This document shows positions 19,616 to 28,433 of a DNA stretch of 64,000 nt, piece by piece. The translations under genes and the position numbers were made by a program. This DNA is from an uncultured Oscillospiraceae bacterium. Its GTDB lineage: Bacteria > Bacillota > Clostridia > Oscillospirales > Acutalibacteraceae. Every line of letters begins with the position of its first letter. The stretch's first letter is position 1. The notes under the pieces were generated by a model. It saw nothing but the letters and a program-made list of their open reading frames with translations. It ran no database searches and was not told where the DNA came from. The DNA lies in contig CAOKRT010000004.1 in the NCBI GenBank assembly GCA_948471205.1, positions 96,276 to 160,275 of the forward strand. Direction: 5' to 3'.

Positions 19616-20502
19616 ATTTTAAAATACCGGATATGAATGATAAAGAATGGGTTGACGAATGTTTTTCCTATGCCCACAGCATGAATTGTGAATACACGTT
19701 CGGAAGCATTTATATCTGGCATACTGCTTACAGTACGAAAATTGCCCGTTACAAGGATTTTTTCATTTGCAGATGGGGAAAAGAAAAATATTCTTATTCA
19801 CTTCCCATAGGAAAAGGTGATTTTAAAGAAGCAGTTGTTCAGATAATTGATGATGCAAAAGGACTTGGTATCGTTCCTGTGATATACGGAATTACCGAAA
19901 GCTATAAAAATATGCTTAATGAAATGTTTCCGGATATGTTTGAATTTCATTATGATGAAGGAAGCAATGATTATATTTACAATGCATCGGATCTTGCAGA
20001 GCTGAAAGGAAAAAAATATCACGGAAAAAGAAATCATATTGCCAATTTTAAGCGCAATCATCCGAATTGGTGCTTTGAAGAAATCAATGCGGATAATATT
20101 TCCGACTGTATAGGTCTTCATACCAGTTGGATTTATGAAAAGGATGATAACGATTCTGATTATTCTCTTGAATTTGAATCGGTTCTGACCGGGTTTGAAA
20201 ATTATAATGAACTTGGTTTTAAAGGCGGCATTATCCGTGTTGATTCAAAAGCAATTGCATATACCTACGGCGAAAAAGGCGCCAACGGCTGTTTTGTTTC
20301 CCATTTTGAAAAAGCGCCTGCCGATGTACAGGGGGCTTATGCAATTATTAATCAGGAATTTGCGAAAAGACTGCTTGCTGACGGTTATGCGTTTATTAAC
20401 AGGGAAGAAGATTTGGGCATAGAGGGGTTAAGAAAGGCAAAACAGTCTTATCACCCTGTATTATGGCTGAAAAAAGAAAGTGCAAAATATATTGGTGAAT
20501 GA
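19609..20502 (+). CDS. DUF2156 (phosphatidylglycerol lysyltransferase-type domain) protein
   Basis: 297 residues, soluble, resembling the GNAT-fold domain of DUF2156 proteins. Features include the N-terminal CEYTFGSIYIWHTAY, the central KGKKYHGKRNHIANFKR, and the C-terminal NREEDLGIEGLRKAKQSYHP, where MprF-like and FemX-like enzymes bind acyl donor. It lacks the membrane segments of MprF. It probably transfers an acyl group from an unknown donor. The downstream GNAT gene overlaps its stop. Confidence 0.8.
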   Translation: MLDFKIPDMNDKEWVDECFSYAHSMNCEYTFGSIYIWHTAYSTKIARYKDFFICRWGKEKYSYSLPIGKGDFKEAVVQIIDDAKGLGIVPVIYGITESYKNMLNEMFPDMFEFHYDEGSNDYIYNASDLAELKGKKYHGKRNHIANFKRNHPNWCFEEINADNISDCIGLHTSWIYEKDDNDSDYSLEFESVLTGFENYNELGFKGGIIRVDSKAIAYTYGEKGANGCFVSHFEKAPADVQGAYAIINQEFAKRLLADGYAFINREEDLGIEGLRKAKQSYHPVLWLKKESAKYIGE

Positions 20503-21020
20503 TGATAAAATTTACTGAAGACAAAGAACAGATTATTTCGCTTTGGTGTGATGTTTTCCGTGAAGACAGCAAAGAAGACGCTGCATTTTTTCTGGATAAT
20601 AAAAAAAATATTTCATGCCTTGGCTATTTTGAAAAAAACAAGCTTGTTTCTATGCTTTTTTTGGCACAGTGCAGTTACGGCAGTTTAAACGGAAAATATG
20701 TTTATGCTGTGTGCACTTATGAAAACTTCAGAGGAAGGGGATTTTCCACAGCGCTGATAAATGAGGCGAAAAAGCATATGCAGGATTTTTTATGGCTGAT
20801 ACCTGCAAATGATTCTCTTTTTTCCTTTTATGAAAAAGCAGGTTTTGAAACGAGGCTTTATTCTGATAAAGAATATAATAATAAAATTATTTTTCATGAA
20901 TGTAAAGATATAGTTGATTATTTGTATGCAGGCAGTGATTATGCATTTCCGAAAGGAATGGTTTATTCCAAAAAGACATTTCCTGCCGGAAGTACAGGTT
21001 TTATAAAAGAAAGGGGATAA
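20499..21020 (+). CDS. GNAT family N-acetyltransferase
   Basis: 173 residues. The acetyl-CoA loop reads CTYENFRGRGFSTALI, with the R-G-x-G-x-S/A pattern, and a C-terminal FYEKAGFETR completes the fold. Two consecutive ATG codons (20499 and 20502) are possible starts; the ribosome site GGTGA is weak for both. Together with the DUF2156 gene upstream it forms an acyltransferase pair. Substrate unknown. Confidence 0.8.
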   Translation: MMIKFTEDKEQIISLWCDVFREDSKEDAAFFLDNKKNISCLGYFEKNKLVSMLFLAQCSYGSLNGKYVYAVCTYENFRGRGFSTALINEAKKHMQDFLWLIPANDSLFSFYEKAGFETRLYSDKEYNNKIIFHECKDIVDYLYAGSDYAFPKGMVYSKKTFPAGSTGFIKERG

Positions 21021-21025
21021 AGATT

Positions 21026-21565
21026 ATGGTTTATGTTTTTCTTGCAGACGGTTTTGAAATTGTTGAAGCAATGGCGCCTGTTGATATGCTCCGCCGTGCC
21101 AATGTCGGTGTGGTTACCGTCGGTGTCGATAAAAAGGTAATAACCTCTTCCTGCGGTATTCAGGTTACGGCGGATATTGTGTCCAATGAATTTGAATTTG
21201 AAGATGTGGAAGCGGTTGTAATACCCGGCGGTCTGCAGGGTGTGCTCAATCTTGAAAAATCCTCTCTTGTTCAGTCGGTTGTTGATGAAGCTGTTCAAAA
21301 CGGCATACTTGTTTGTGCAATATGCGCAGGTCCGTCGCTTCTCGGTCACAAGGGTTTATTAAAGGGAAGGCACGCTGTATGCTATCCTGGATTTGAAGAA
21401 GCGCTTGACGGTGCGGTAATTGCAGATGATTATGTTGTTACAGACGGTGATTTCATTACAGCAAAGGGTGCCGGTGTTTCAATAGAATTCGGGCTTGAAA
21501 TCGTAAGAGAACTTGTTGGCGATGAAGCCGCCGAAACCGTCAGGAGCACCATTCAATGCAGATGA
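21026..21565 (+). CDS. DJ-1/PfpI family protein
   Basis: 179 residues of the DJ-1/ThiJ/PfpI superfamily. The N-terminal FLADGFEIVEAMAPVDMLRRA contains the conserved acidic residue, and the nucleophile-elbow cysteine lies in VCAICAGPSLLG. DJ-1-type proteins act in protein or metabolite deglycation, glyoxalase chemistry or chaperone roles, and which applies cannot be read here. Sits in a run of small metabolic genes and overlaps the following gene by 10 bases. Confidence 0.9.
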   Translation: MVYVFLADGFEIVEAMAPVDMLRRANVGVVTVGVDKKVITSSCGIQVTADIVSNEFEFEDVEAVVIPGGLQGVLNLEKSSLVQSVVDEAVQNGILVCAICAGPSLLGHKGLLKGRHAVCYPGFEEALDGAVIADDYVVTDGDFITAKGAGVSIEFGLEIVRELVGDEAAETVRSTIQCR

Positions 21566-22131
21566 AAAATGAACTAAGGCGTGTATTCAGAGAAAAACGC
21601 AAACAAATTTCTGATAAATCGGCAAAAGATAACCTGATATGCACAAATATCCTGAAATCAGATTTATACAAAAATGCAAAGCAGGTGCTTTGCTATTATC
21701 CGCTTGCAGATGAAATAGATACAAAACTTATTATGAATACGGCAATTGCAGACGGAAAAAAGATTGCTTTGCCGTTTTGTGTTGATACAAACGGAAATAT
21801 GGAATTTTATTACATAAATTCTTTTGATAATCTGAAACAGGGTGCATTCGGTATTATGGAGCCGGAAGTGGAAATCTGTGAAAAAGTTTCCGATTTTCGT
21901 CATTCTGTTTGCCTTGTTCCCGGATTTACATTTGATAAGAGGGGGTTTCGACTTGGCTACGGAAAAGGGTATTATGATAAATTTTTAAAAAAATTTACAT
22001 TTAATTCCATTGGTTTGTGTTATAATAATTTTCTGAGCGGTGCATTGCCTGCAGATATTTATGATGAAACAGTTGGTTATATTGCCACAGAAATTGAGCT
22101 ATTTCTATGTAAGGAGGACAATTATGTCTGA
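21556..22131 (+). CDS. 5-formyltetrahydrofolate cyclo-ligase
   Basis: 191 residues. Converts 5-formyl-THF to 5,10-methenyl-THF with ATP, recycling a storage form of folate. Signatures are the N-terminal RRVFREKRKQIS, the central YYPLADEID, and the C-terminal ATP-binding segment FDKRGFRLGYGKGYYDKFL. Overlaps the DJ-1 gene by 10 bases and mltG by 8. Confidence 0.93.
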   Translation: MQMKNELRRVFREKRKQISDKSAKDNLICTNILKSDLYKNAKQVLCYYPLADEIDTKLIMNTAIADGKKIALPFCVDTNGNMEFYYINSFDNLKQGAFGIMEPEVEICEKVSDFRHSVCLVPGFTFDKRGFRLGYGKGYYDKFLKKFTFNSIGLCYNNFLSGALPADIYDETVGYIATEIELFLCKEDNYV

Positions 22132-23386
22132 TTTATTTAATCCGAATGAATCGGGGCTTAATCCCGTAGATGCCGATACAGGCAGCCGGGATATATATTT
22201 TTCTCAGGAGAATTTTGCAAAAAAAATTAAAGAGGAAAAAACAGCAGTTTCGGACAGGGAATATCCGGATAAGGATAAGAACGTTAAAAGGGTAAATTCC
22301 GTCAGATCAACTTATTTGTTTTTCATTATAGTAATAGCGGTTTCCATGCTTATTTCGGTTTATGCTATTTTTTGCCTGAATGATTTATTCGGAATTACAA
22401 AAACAAAATCCACGGTTACAGTAAATTGCAGTCAGAAAATTGAATCTGTTTCCGAAGCGGTGGATGTACTTGCTGATAACGGTCTTATTAAGTGCAGAAA
22501 CTTTTGCAAGTTGTTTCTTGCTATGGAAACAACACTGTTTAAAGATTCCGATGTAGGAGCACCTTATCAGGCAGGCGTTTATTATTTAAACGGCAAAATG
22601 GGTCTTGAAAATATGCTTGTTGTTATGAAAGGTGCAGCCGATACTTCTGAAACGGTGCGTTTAACTTTTCCGGAGGGGCTTACAACTGCCGAAATCATAA
22701 ATATGCTTGTAGACAATGAAGTTTGTGAAAAATCGGCACTGTTATCCGTTATTGAAACCACGGAGTTTTCGTATTCGCTTGTATCCAACCGCAAAGCAAA
22801 GGAATCAATCCCTTACAGGCTGGAAGGTTATCTTTTCCCGGACACATATTATTTTTATGTTGGGCAGAGTGCTTCAAGCGCCGTTGAAACCTTTTTGAAA
22901 AATACAGAAACCAGAATTACCGAAGAACACAGAAAAAAAGCTGAAGCTATGGGCTTCACAATGGATGAGGTAATGATCATTGCTTCCATTGTACAGGCGG
23001 AAGCGGGCGATGTCAGCCAAATGAAGGAAATAGCGGCTGTTATTGAAAACCGTTTGAAGGATAAAACAAACTATCCGTCTCTCGGCTGTCAGTCAACCTC
23101 TGATTATATTAACAATAAAATTGCTCCGTCGCTTTCTGCCACATCGTCGCACACGTCGGAATATTATCTGAAATACTATAATACGAATTCTGATTCAACA
23201 GTTATCGGCTTGCCGGAAGGTCCTATTTGCAATCCGGGTCTGGATGCCATAGAAGCGGTTCTTAATCCTGCAGCTTCAGATGCATACTTTTTCTTCCATG
23301 ATGCTAACCGCAAGCTGTATACTGCCAAAACCTATTCGGAATTCAGATCATTAATAAAAACCTATGCGCCTTATTTAAGTTATTAA
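22124..23386 (+). CDS. mltG: Endolytic transglycosylase MltG
   Basis: 420 residues, YceG-like. A cytoplasmic N-terminus of about 60 residues precedes one transmembrane helix (STYLFFIIVIAVSMLISV), a small LysM-like region, and the catalytic domain with the active-site glutamate in IVQAEAG and the later LPEGPICNPG. MltG cuts nascent peptidoglycan strands and limits glycan length. The start ATG 22124 follows a strong AAGGAGG; upstream in-frame starts lie inside the cyclo-ligase gene. Confidence 0.94.
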   Translation: MSDLFNPNESGLNPVDADTGSRDIYFSQENFAKKIKEEKTAVSDREYPDKDKNVKRVNSVRSTYLFFIIVIAVSMLISVYAIFCLNDLFGITKTKSTVTVNCSQKIESVSEAVDVLADNGLIKCRNFCKLFLAMETTLFKDSDVGAPYQAGVYYLNGKMGLENMLVVMKGAADTSETVRLTFPEGLTTAEIINMLVDNEVCEKSALLSVIETTEFSYSLVSNRKAKESIPYRLEGYLFPDTYYFYVGQSASSAVETFLKNTETRITEEHRKKAEAMGFTMDEVMIIASIVQAEAGDVSQMKEIAAVIENRLKDKTNYPSLGCQSTSDYINNKIAPSLSATSSHTSEYYLKYYNTNSDSTVIGLPEGPICNPGLDAIEAVLNPAASDAYFFFHDANRKLYTAKTYSEFRSLIKTYAPYLSY

Positions 23387-23390
23387 AGTT

Positions 23391-24614
23391 ATGAAAAGAA
23401 TAGAATTGTTGTCACCTTCAGGTGATATGGAAAGATTAAAACTTGCTGTTAAATTCGGAGCAGATGCCGTTTATGTCGGCGGCACTATGTTCGGAATGAG
23501 AACAAATCCGTCTAATTTTGATGCAAATCAGCTTAAAGAAGCGGTAAATTTTGTTCACGGCTGCAATAAAAAAATATATTTAACCTGTAATACACTTCCG
23601 CGTAATCCTGAAATGGAAATGCTGCCGGATTATTTGAAATATGTTTCTCAAATCGGTGTGGATGCACTGATTATTGCGGATATGGGCGTACTTTCGCTTG
23701 CGAAAAAATATGCTCCGGATACGGAAATTCATATTTCAACACAGGCAGGAATTGTAAATTATCAGGCGGCAAATGCTTTTTACGAAATGGGCGCAAGCCG
23801 TATTGTAACAGCACGTGAACTCTCGCTTGATGAAATACGCACCATACGTGATAAAACAAACCCGGCACTTGAAATTGAAGTTTTCGTTCACGGTGCAATG
23901 TGCATGAGCTTCAGCGGGCGCTGTATTCTTTCTGATTACATGGTTGGCAGGGATGCCAACAGGGGCGATTGTGCCCAGCCCTGCCGCTGGAAATATCATC
24001 TTGTTGAGGAAACGCGCCCCGGTCAGTATTTTCCTGTTAATCAGGAAGAGGATGGCACGTATATTTTTAATTCCCGTGATTTATGTATGATTGAGCATAT
24101 ACCGGAGCTTGTGAATTCCGGCGTTGATTCCTTTAAAATTGAAGGAAGGGCCAAAAGCGAATATTACACGGCTATTGTAACCTATGCTTACCGTGCGGCT
24201 ATTGATGAATATCTGAAAAATCCTTCGCCTGATTATAAGGTTCCGCAATGGATACTTGATGAAATGGAAAAAATGAGCCACCGTGAGTATACAACAGGTT
24301 TTAACTTCGGTAAAATGAAAAACGGTCAGGTGCTTGACACCGGTGGATATATCCGTAACTGGGATGTTTGTGCGCTGTATAAGGATTATAAAAACGGCAG
24401 ACTGATTGTAGATCAGCGAAACCGTTTTTATGAGGGCGATGTACTTGAGGTTGTTGAACCGTTTAAAAAGCCTTATACGCTGACAGTTGAAGATTTATAT
24501 AATGAAAAAGACTGCGAGAAAACGGATGTTGCAAACAAGGCAACAGATGTTTATTCGTTTAAATGCAGCAAAGAAATTTCTTCCGATTCAATTTTGAGAA
24601 GAAAGAGAGATTAA
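23391..24614 (+). CDS. U32 family peptidase
   Basis: 407 residues. The N-terminus ELLSPSGDMERLKLAVKFGA and GADAVYVGG mark the U32 TIM-barrel; the cysteine-rich signature includes CMSFSGRCILS and RGDCAQPCRW, which in related RlhA and UbiU/V proteins coordinates iron-sulphur clusters. Family members include collagenase-annotated enzymes and tRNA/rRNA hydroxylation factors (TrhP, RlhA), so 'peptidase' may mislead; an RNA hydroxylation role is quite possible. It immediately follows mltG, an order seen in other Firmicutes. Confidence 0.92.
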   Translation: MKRIELLSPSGDMERLKLAVKFGADAVYVGGTMFGMRTNPSNFDANQLKEAVNFVHGCNKKIYLTCNTLPRNPEMEMLPDYLKYVSQIGVDALIIADMGVLSLAKKYAPDTEIHISTQAGIVNYQAANAFYEMGASRIVTARELSLDEIRTIRDKTNPALEIEVFVHGAMCMSFSGRCILSDYMVGRDANRGDCAQPCRWKYHLVEETRPGQYFPVNQEEDGTYIFNSRDLCMIEHIPELVNSGVDSFKIEGRAKSEYYTAIVTYAYRAAIDEYLKNPSPDYKVPQWILDEMEKMSHREYTTGFNFGKMKNGQVLDTGGYIRNWDVCALYKDYKNGRLIVDQRNRFYEGDVLEVVEPFKKPYTLTVEDLYNEKDCEKTDVANKATDVYSFKCSKEISSDSILRRKRD

Positions 24615-24620
24615 TTTTTG

Positions 24621-24654
24621 CACCTCTGTGAATACTACACAGGGGTGTTTTTTT
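24621..24654 (+). terminator. Terminator-like hairpin overlapping the ribosome site of the next gene
   Basis: Ten-base stem (CACCTCTGTG with CACAGGGGTG, one G-U pair), seven-base loop, then seven T, starting 6 bases after the U32 stop. The 3' arm contains AGGGGTG, the apparent ribosome site of the penicillin-binding protein gene, and the T-run separates it from the ATG at 24655. Confidence 0.8.
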
Positions 24655-26136
24655 ATGAAAAAAAGGCTTGTTGTTTTTACAGTTTTAATGTGTTTTCTGT
24701 TTTCTGCTACTGCAGGAAGAATCGGATATGTTATTTTCAGCGGCGATTATCAGGTGTCTTCTTCACATAACAGCTACACAGTTGATATAGATAAAATTTA
24801 CGAAACGGTTTATGACCGTAATCTGAGCAGAATTACAAATAAATCGAGCAGTCTGGTTGCAGTTATACGTCCTTCCGAAAAGTGCATTACAGAATTGAAT
24901 AAACTTTTTACTTATAAGGAACGTGAGGAAATCATAGAAGAATTGAAACAGGGTTATCCTGTAGTAAAAGAAATTGACTCCTATGTAAGCTGCAAATATA
25001 TTAAAATTTTTGAAACCACACGCAGGCACAGTGATGATATGATAGCAAGGCATATTGTTTCTTCCTGTGAAAGGCTGAAAACGGATGAGGCAGGCAGTAA
25101 AACAATGAATTTTTCTGTTGATGCTATCGGCAGATTGCTGGATGGTGACGAGGGTACGGTATATGAGGATAATTATGATACTAAAAAAGGAACTGTGCTC
25201 ACAATAGACAGCAGAATTCAGAAAGCGGCGGAAAAGGCTGCGGAAAATATGAAAAGCGGCGCTGTTGTTGTGCTGGACACCCAAACAAGCGAGGTGCTGG
25301 CAGCATTCAGCAAGCCGAACGATTATTTGAACAGGGCATTTTCATCCTATTGTGTCGGTTCAGTATACAAACTTGTTGTTGCCGCCTGTGCTCTTGAAAA
25401 CGGAAGGAATGACAGCTTTGAATGTGAAGGAAAAATTACAGTCGGTGATACAGTATTTGCCTGTCAGAAAGATACAAAGCATGGAAAACAGACAATGAAG
25501 GAAGCGCTTGCCAATTCATGCAACTGTTATTTTATAGAACTTGCGCTTAAACTGGGCGCCGAAAAAATCATTGAAACCTCAGAAAAATTCGGCTTTGGAA
25601 AAATGAACGAACTGTATGAGGGCTGGAGCGTTAAAAACGGTAATTTTCCTGATGCGGCTTTTCTTGAATCAAAGGGGCAGCTTGCACTTTTAGGCTTTGG
25701 GCAGGGAAGTTTAACGGATTCACCGCTTCATTTTGCGTCTGTAATTGCTGCAATGGCCAATAAAGGCATTTATACGGAAGCTAACCTTATAAAAGGTGAT
25801 ATGAATGATGCAGGTATTGTTTCGGAAAGGACAAAAAATATGTCTCAAAGAGCAATAAGTGAAAAAACTGCCGAAACACTTTGTGAATATATGCGGTATG
25901 TTGTAACAGACGGTTCAGGCAGGCGGGCTGATTATAATAATGAATCGGCAGGCAAAACATCAACGGCGCAAAGCGGAATTATAAATGACGGCAAAGAAAT
26001 ATTTTATACATGGTTTGCCGGTTTTTATCCGTACAGCAATCCAAGATATGCCATTGTTGTTATGACGGAGGACGGTAAAAGCGGCGCTGTGGACGGTGGA
26101 CCTGTTTTTCGCGCAATAGTTGAAAATATAAGCTGA
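24655..26136 (+). CDS. Divergent penicillin-binding protein (transpeptidase domain)
   Basis: 493 residues with an N-terminal membrane anchor (about residues 4-22), a short region with little similarity to class B dimerisation domains, and a transpeptidase domain. The active-site motifs are SVYK (S236, K239), SCN (S288) and KTS (K434), where most penicillin-binding proteins have KTG or KSG. It is shorter than typical FtsI or SpoVD (550 or more). ATG 24655 is placed after AGGGGTG; an upstream GTG falls in the hairpin loop. A peptidoglycan cross-linking role is likely, with unclear timing (division, elongation or sporulation). Confidence 0.85.
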   Translation: MKKRLVVFTVLMCFLFSATAGRIGYVIFSGDYQVSSSHNSYTVDIDKIYETVYDRNLSRITNKSSSLVAVIRPSEKCITELNKLFTYKEREEIIEELKQGYPVVKEIDSYVSCKYIKIFETTRRHSDDMIARHIVSSCERLKTDEAGSKTMNFSVDAIGRLLDGDEGTVYEDNYDTKKGTVLTIDSRIQKAAEKAAENMKSGAVVVLDTQTSEVLAAFSKPNDYLNRAFSSYCVGSVYKLVVAACALENGRNDSFECEGKITVGDTVFACQKDTKHGKQTMKEALANSCNCYFIELALKLGAEKIIETSEKFGFGKMNELYEGWSVKNGNFPDAAFLESKGQLALLGFGQGSLTDSPLHFASVIAAMANKGIYTEANLIKGDMNDAGIVSERTKNMSQRAISEKTAETLCEYMRYVVTDGSGRRADYNNESAGKTSTAQSGIINDGKEIFYTWFAGFYPYSNPRYAIVVMTEDGKSGAVDGGPVFRAIVENIS

Positions 26137-26165
26137 TAATGGTAAAATATCAGCGGGGTGTTGCT

Positions 26166-27149
26166 ATGCAGAATTCAAAATTAAAAACATTGTTTATATA
26201 TAAATATCTGGAAAAATATTCAGATGATGAAAATCCTGTTTCAACCACGGAGCTGATAAAAATGCTTGGGGAAAAGGGTATCACTGCCGAAAGGAAAAGT
26301 ATTTATTCAGATATAAAAGCTTTAAATGATATTGGCTGTGATATTATTTCAACAAAATCTCCAAGGTCCGGATTTTGTATGGCAACAAGAAATTTTGAAC
26401 CGCCCGAAGTTCGTTTGCTTATAGACGCTGTATCGTCTGCCGGATTTATTACGCCTAATAAAACAAAGGCGCTTGCCGCAAAGCTGGAAAGCCTGCTTTC
26501 TGCAAATCAGGTTAAAAAGCTGAAATCTCAGGTTTATTTGGGTGCGCAGAATAAGTGCGACAATGAAGAAATTTATTATGTTATAGACAGGCTTGACAAA
26601 GCTGTGAAAAACAAAAAACAGGTTAAATTTGTATATAAAAGAAGAAATATTGATAAAGAACAGAAAAAATCATATACAACAAGAATTTTTACGGTTTCGC
26701 CCTATGCGTTAATCTGGAAGGACGACCATTATTATCTTGTATGCAACAATTCAAAATACGATAATCTTATCAATTTACGGCTGGACAGAATGAAAAAAAT
26801 AGAAATTATAGACAAAGCGCAGCGTCCGGTATCCGAGGTAAGTGAATACAAAACGTTTGATGCAGCAGATTATTCGGCAAAAATGTTCAATATGTTCAGC
26901 GGAAGAAATGATGCGGTTACGCTGCAATGCAGTCTGAATATACGTGAAGAAATTATGGACAGATTCGGAGCGGGAATACCGCTTAAAGCATATGATGAAA
27001 ACCATTTTGAAACAACCTTTAACGCTGCTGTAAGTGATGGGCTGGTAAGCTGGATTATGCAGTACGGAAATGATATAAAGGTTCTTGAACCCGGTTATTT
27101 GGCGGATATGGTGGTTGAAAAGGCTAAAAAAATATTGGCAGTTTATTGA
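26166..27149 (+). CDS. WYL domain transcriptional regulator
   Basis: 327 residues. An N-terminal winged helix-turn-helix (PVSTTELIKMLGEKGITAER and SIYSDIKALNDIG) is followed by a WYL domain (FTVSPYALIWKDDHYYLV, then NLRLDRMKKIEI) and a WCX-type C-terminus ending in MVVEKAKKIL. WYL proteins sense ligands, often nucleotides or nucleic acid, and regulate stress or defence genes. The start ATG 26166 has GGGGTG six bases upstream; ATG 26139 lacks one. It lies just upstream of the operator-like repeats at 27161-27201. Confidence 0.87.
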   Translation: MQNSKLKTLFIYKYLEKYSDDENPVSTTELIKMLGEKGITAERKSIYSDIKALNDIGCDIISTKSPRSGFCMATRNFEPPEVRLLIDAVSSAGFITPNKTKALAAKLESLLSANQVKKLKSQVYLGAQNKCDNEEIYYVIDRLDKAVKNKKQVKFVYKRRNIDKEQKKSYTTRIFTVSPYALIWKDDHYYLVCNNSKYDNLINLRLDRMKKIEIIDKAQRPVSEVSEYKTFDAADYSAKMFNMFSGRNDAVTLQCSLNIREEIMDRFGAGIPLKAYDENHFETTFNAAVSDGLVSWIMQYGNDIKVLEPGYLADMVVEKAKKILAVY

Positions 27150-27160
27150 ATTACATATAA

Positions 27161-27201
27161 TTGTTAATTTATTGTGAATATTGTTAATAAATAATTAACA
27201 A
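27161..27201. promoter_or_regulatory. Cluster of TTGTKAA half-sites upstream of the yicC promoter
   Basis: Three direct TTGTTAA/TTGTGAA copies (27161, 27172, 27181) and an inverted TTAACAA (27195) fall within 41 bases and end 4 bases before the -35 box. The last two form TTGTTAA-N7-TTAACAA. Operator function is an inference; the region is AT-rich. Confidence 0.4.
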
Positions 27202-27205
27202 AACA

Positions 27206-27235
27206 TTGACCTGAACAGGAAAAAAATAGTATAAT
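27206..27235 (+). promoter_or_regulatory. Predicted sigma-A promoter of the yicC-gmk operon
   Basis: TTGACC (-35) and TATAAT (-10), 18 bases apart, 61 bases before the yicC ATG. The leader carries an A/T-rich hairpin (GAAAAACC with GGTTTTTC, 27246-27272) without a clear T-run. Confidence 0.75.
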
Positions 27236-27296
27236 CCTTTTTAATGAAAAACCGAACAAAGAAGGGTTTTTCAAATAATTTCGGAGAATTTATATT

Positions 27297-28175
27297 ATGA
27301 TCAGATCAATGACAGGCTTTGGCAGAGCGTCGGCCCAGGCAGACGGTTATATTATAACTGTTGAATTAAAATCAGTTAATCACAGATATTTTGAGTTTAA
27401 CTGCCGTCTTCCAAGGCAGTACGGCTTTTTAGAGGAAAAGCTGAAAACCTATATCAATTCAAGAGTATCAAGAGGCAAGGTGGACTGTTTTCTTACAGTA
27501 GAAGCTCTTGACACCGATAATGCACAGGTATTTATTAATCACACACTGGCATCTGCATATGTTAAGGCTTTAAAAGAGCTTTCCGCTGAATATTCTTTAA
27601 GGGAAGATTTCGGCACGGTTGCACTTTCTCATTTTCCCGATGTTTTTGTGCTGAAGAAAGCCGAAGAGGATGAGGAACGCCTTTGGGAAAATGTAAAAAG
27701 CATTGCAGAAAAAGCTGTTGATAAATTCATTGAAATGCGTGAAAAAGAAGGCATTAAAATGAAAGAAGATGTTTATAAAAGAGGGCAGTATATACTTGAC
27801 TGCGTTTCTTTTGTTGAGCAGCGTTCTCCCGAAACAGTTAAGCAGTATAATCTTAAACTTACGGAAAGGGTTCATGAACTTCTCGGCGATGTTTCGCTTG
27901 ATGAAGGCAGAATACTGCAGGAGGTTGCTGTTTTTGCAGATAAAGTGGCTGTTGCCGAAGAAACGGTCAGACTGCGCTCTCATATTGAACAGCTCAATCA
28001 TTTTCTTGAAAGTGATGAAGCAATCGGCAGAAAAATGGATTTTCTTGTTCAGGAAATCAACCGTGAGGCAAACACCATCGGTTCAAAAGCAAGTGATGTG
28101 GAAATTGCACGCAAGGTTGTTGATATTAAAGCTGAAATTGAAAAAATCCGTGAACAGATTCAGAATATTGAATAA
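27297..28175 (+). CDS. yicC: YicC family protein (endoribonuclease/RNase adaptor)
   Basis: 292 residues. Signature N-terminus SMTGFGRASAQ and ELKSVNHRYFEF; C-terminal DUF1732 portion with REANTIGSKA and ARKVVDIKAEIEKIREQIQN. YicC proteins have been reported as endoribonucleases or adaptors promoting small-RNA decay. First gene of an operon leading into remA, gmk and rpoZ, the standard Firmicutes order. Confidence 0.95.
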   Translation: MIRSMTGFGRASAQADGYIITVELKSVNHRYFEFNCRLPRQYGFLEEKLKTYINSRVSRGKVDCFLTVEALDTDNAQVFINHTLASAYVKALKELSAEYSLREDFGTVALSHFPDVFVLKKAEEDEERLWENVKSIAEKAVDKFIEMREKEGIKMKEDVYKRGQYILDCVSFVEQRSPETVKQYNLKLTERVHELLGDVSLDEGRILQEVAVFADKVAVAEETVRLRSHIEQLNHFLESDEAIGRKMDFLVQEINREANTIGSKASDVEIARKVVDIKAEIEKIREQIQNIE

Positions 28176-28184
28176 GGTGATATT

Positions 28185-28433
28185 ATGAATTTAGTTAATA
28201 TAGGTTTCGGAAATCTTGTTAATGCAAACAGGATTATTTCAATTGTAAGCCCGGAGTCTGCCCCTGTTAAAAGAATTGTGCAGGAGGCAAAGGCAAACGG
28301 CAATTTAATTGATGCCACACACGGCAGAAAAACAATGAGTGTTATTATTACCGATTCGGATAATGTTGTTTTATCCTATATGGATTTAAAGCAGATTTCT
28401 TCACGTTTCGGGGCGGAGGTGTATGATGAATAA
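28185..28433 (+). CDS. remA: RemA-family DNA-binding regulator (DUF370)
   Basis: 82 residues, matching Rem[19 protein letters not shown], the basic loop [10 protein letters not shown] and the C-terminal [12 protein letters not shown]. In B. subtilis RemA forms ring-shaped octamers that wrap DNA and activate matrix and osmoprotection genes. In clostridia it is usually kept next to gmk, as here, often without the known targets. Overlaps gmk by 8 bases. Confidence 0.93.
   Translation: MNLVNIGFGNLVNANRIISIVSPESAPVKRIVQEAKANGNLIDATHGRKTMSVIITDSDNVVLSYMDLKQISSRFGAEVYDE

Noticed and set aside
27181-27201. Canonical Rex operator
   Set aside because: The half-sites fit, but the spacer is 7 bases rather than 4, so I report only an unassigned repeat.
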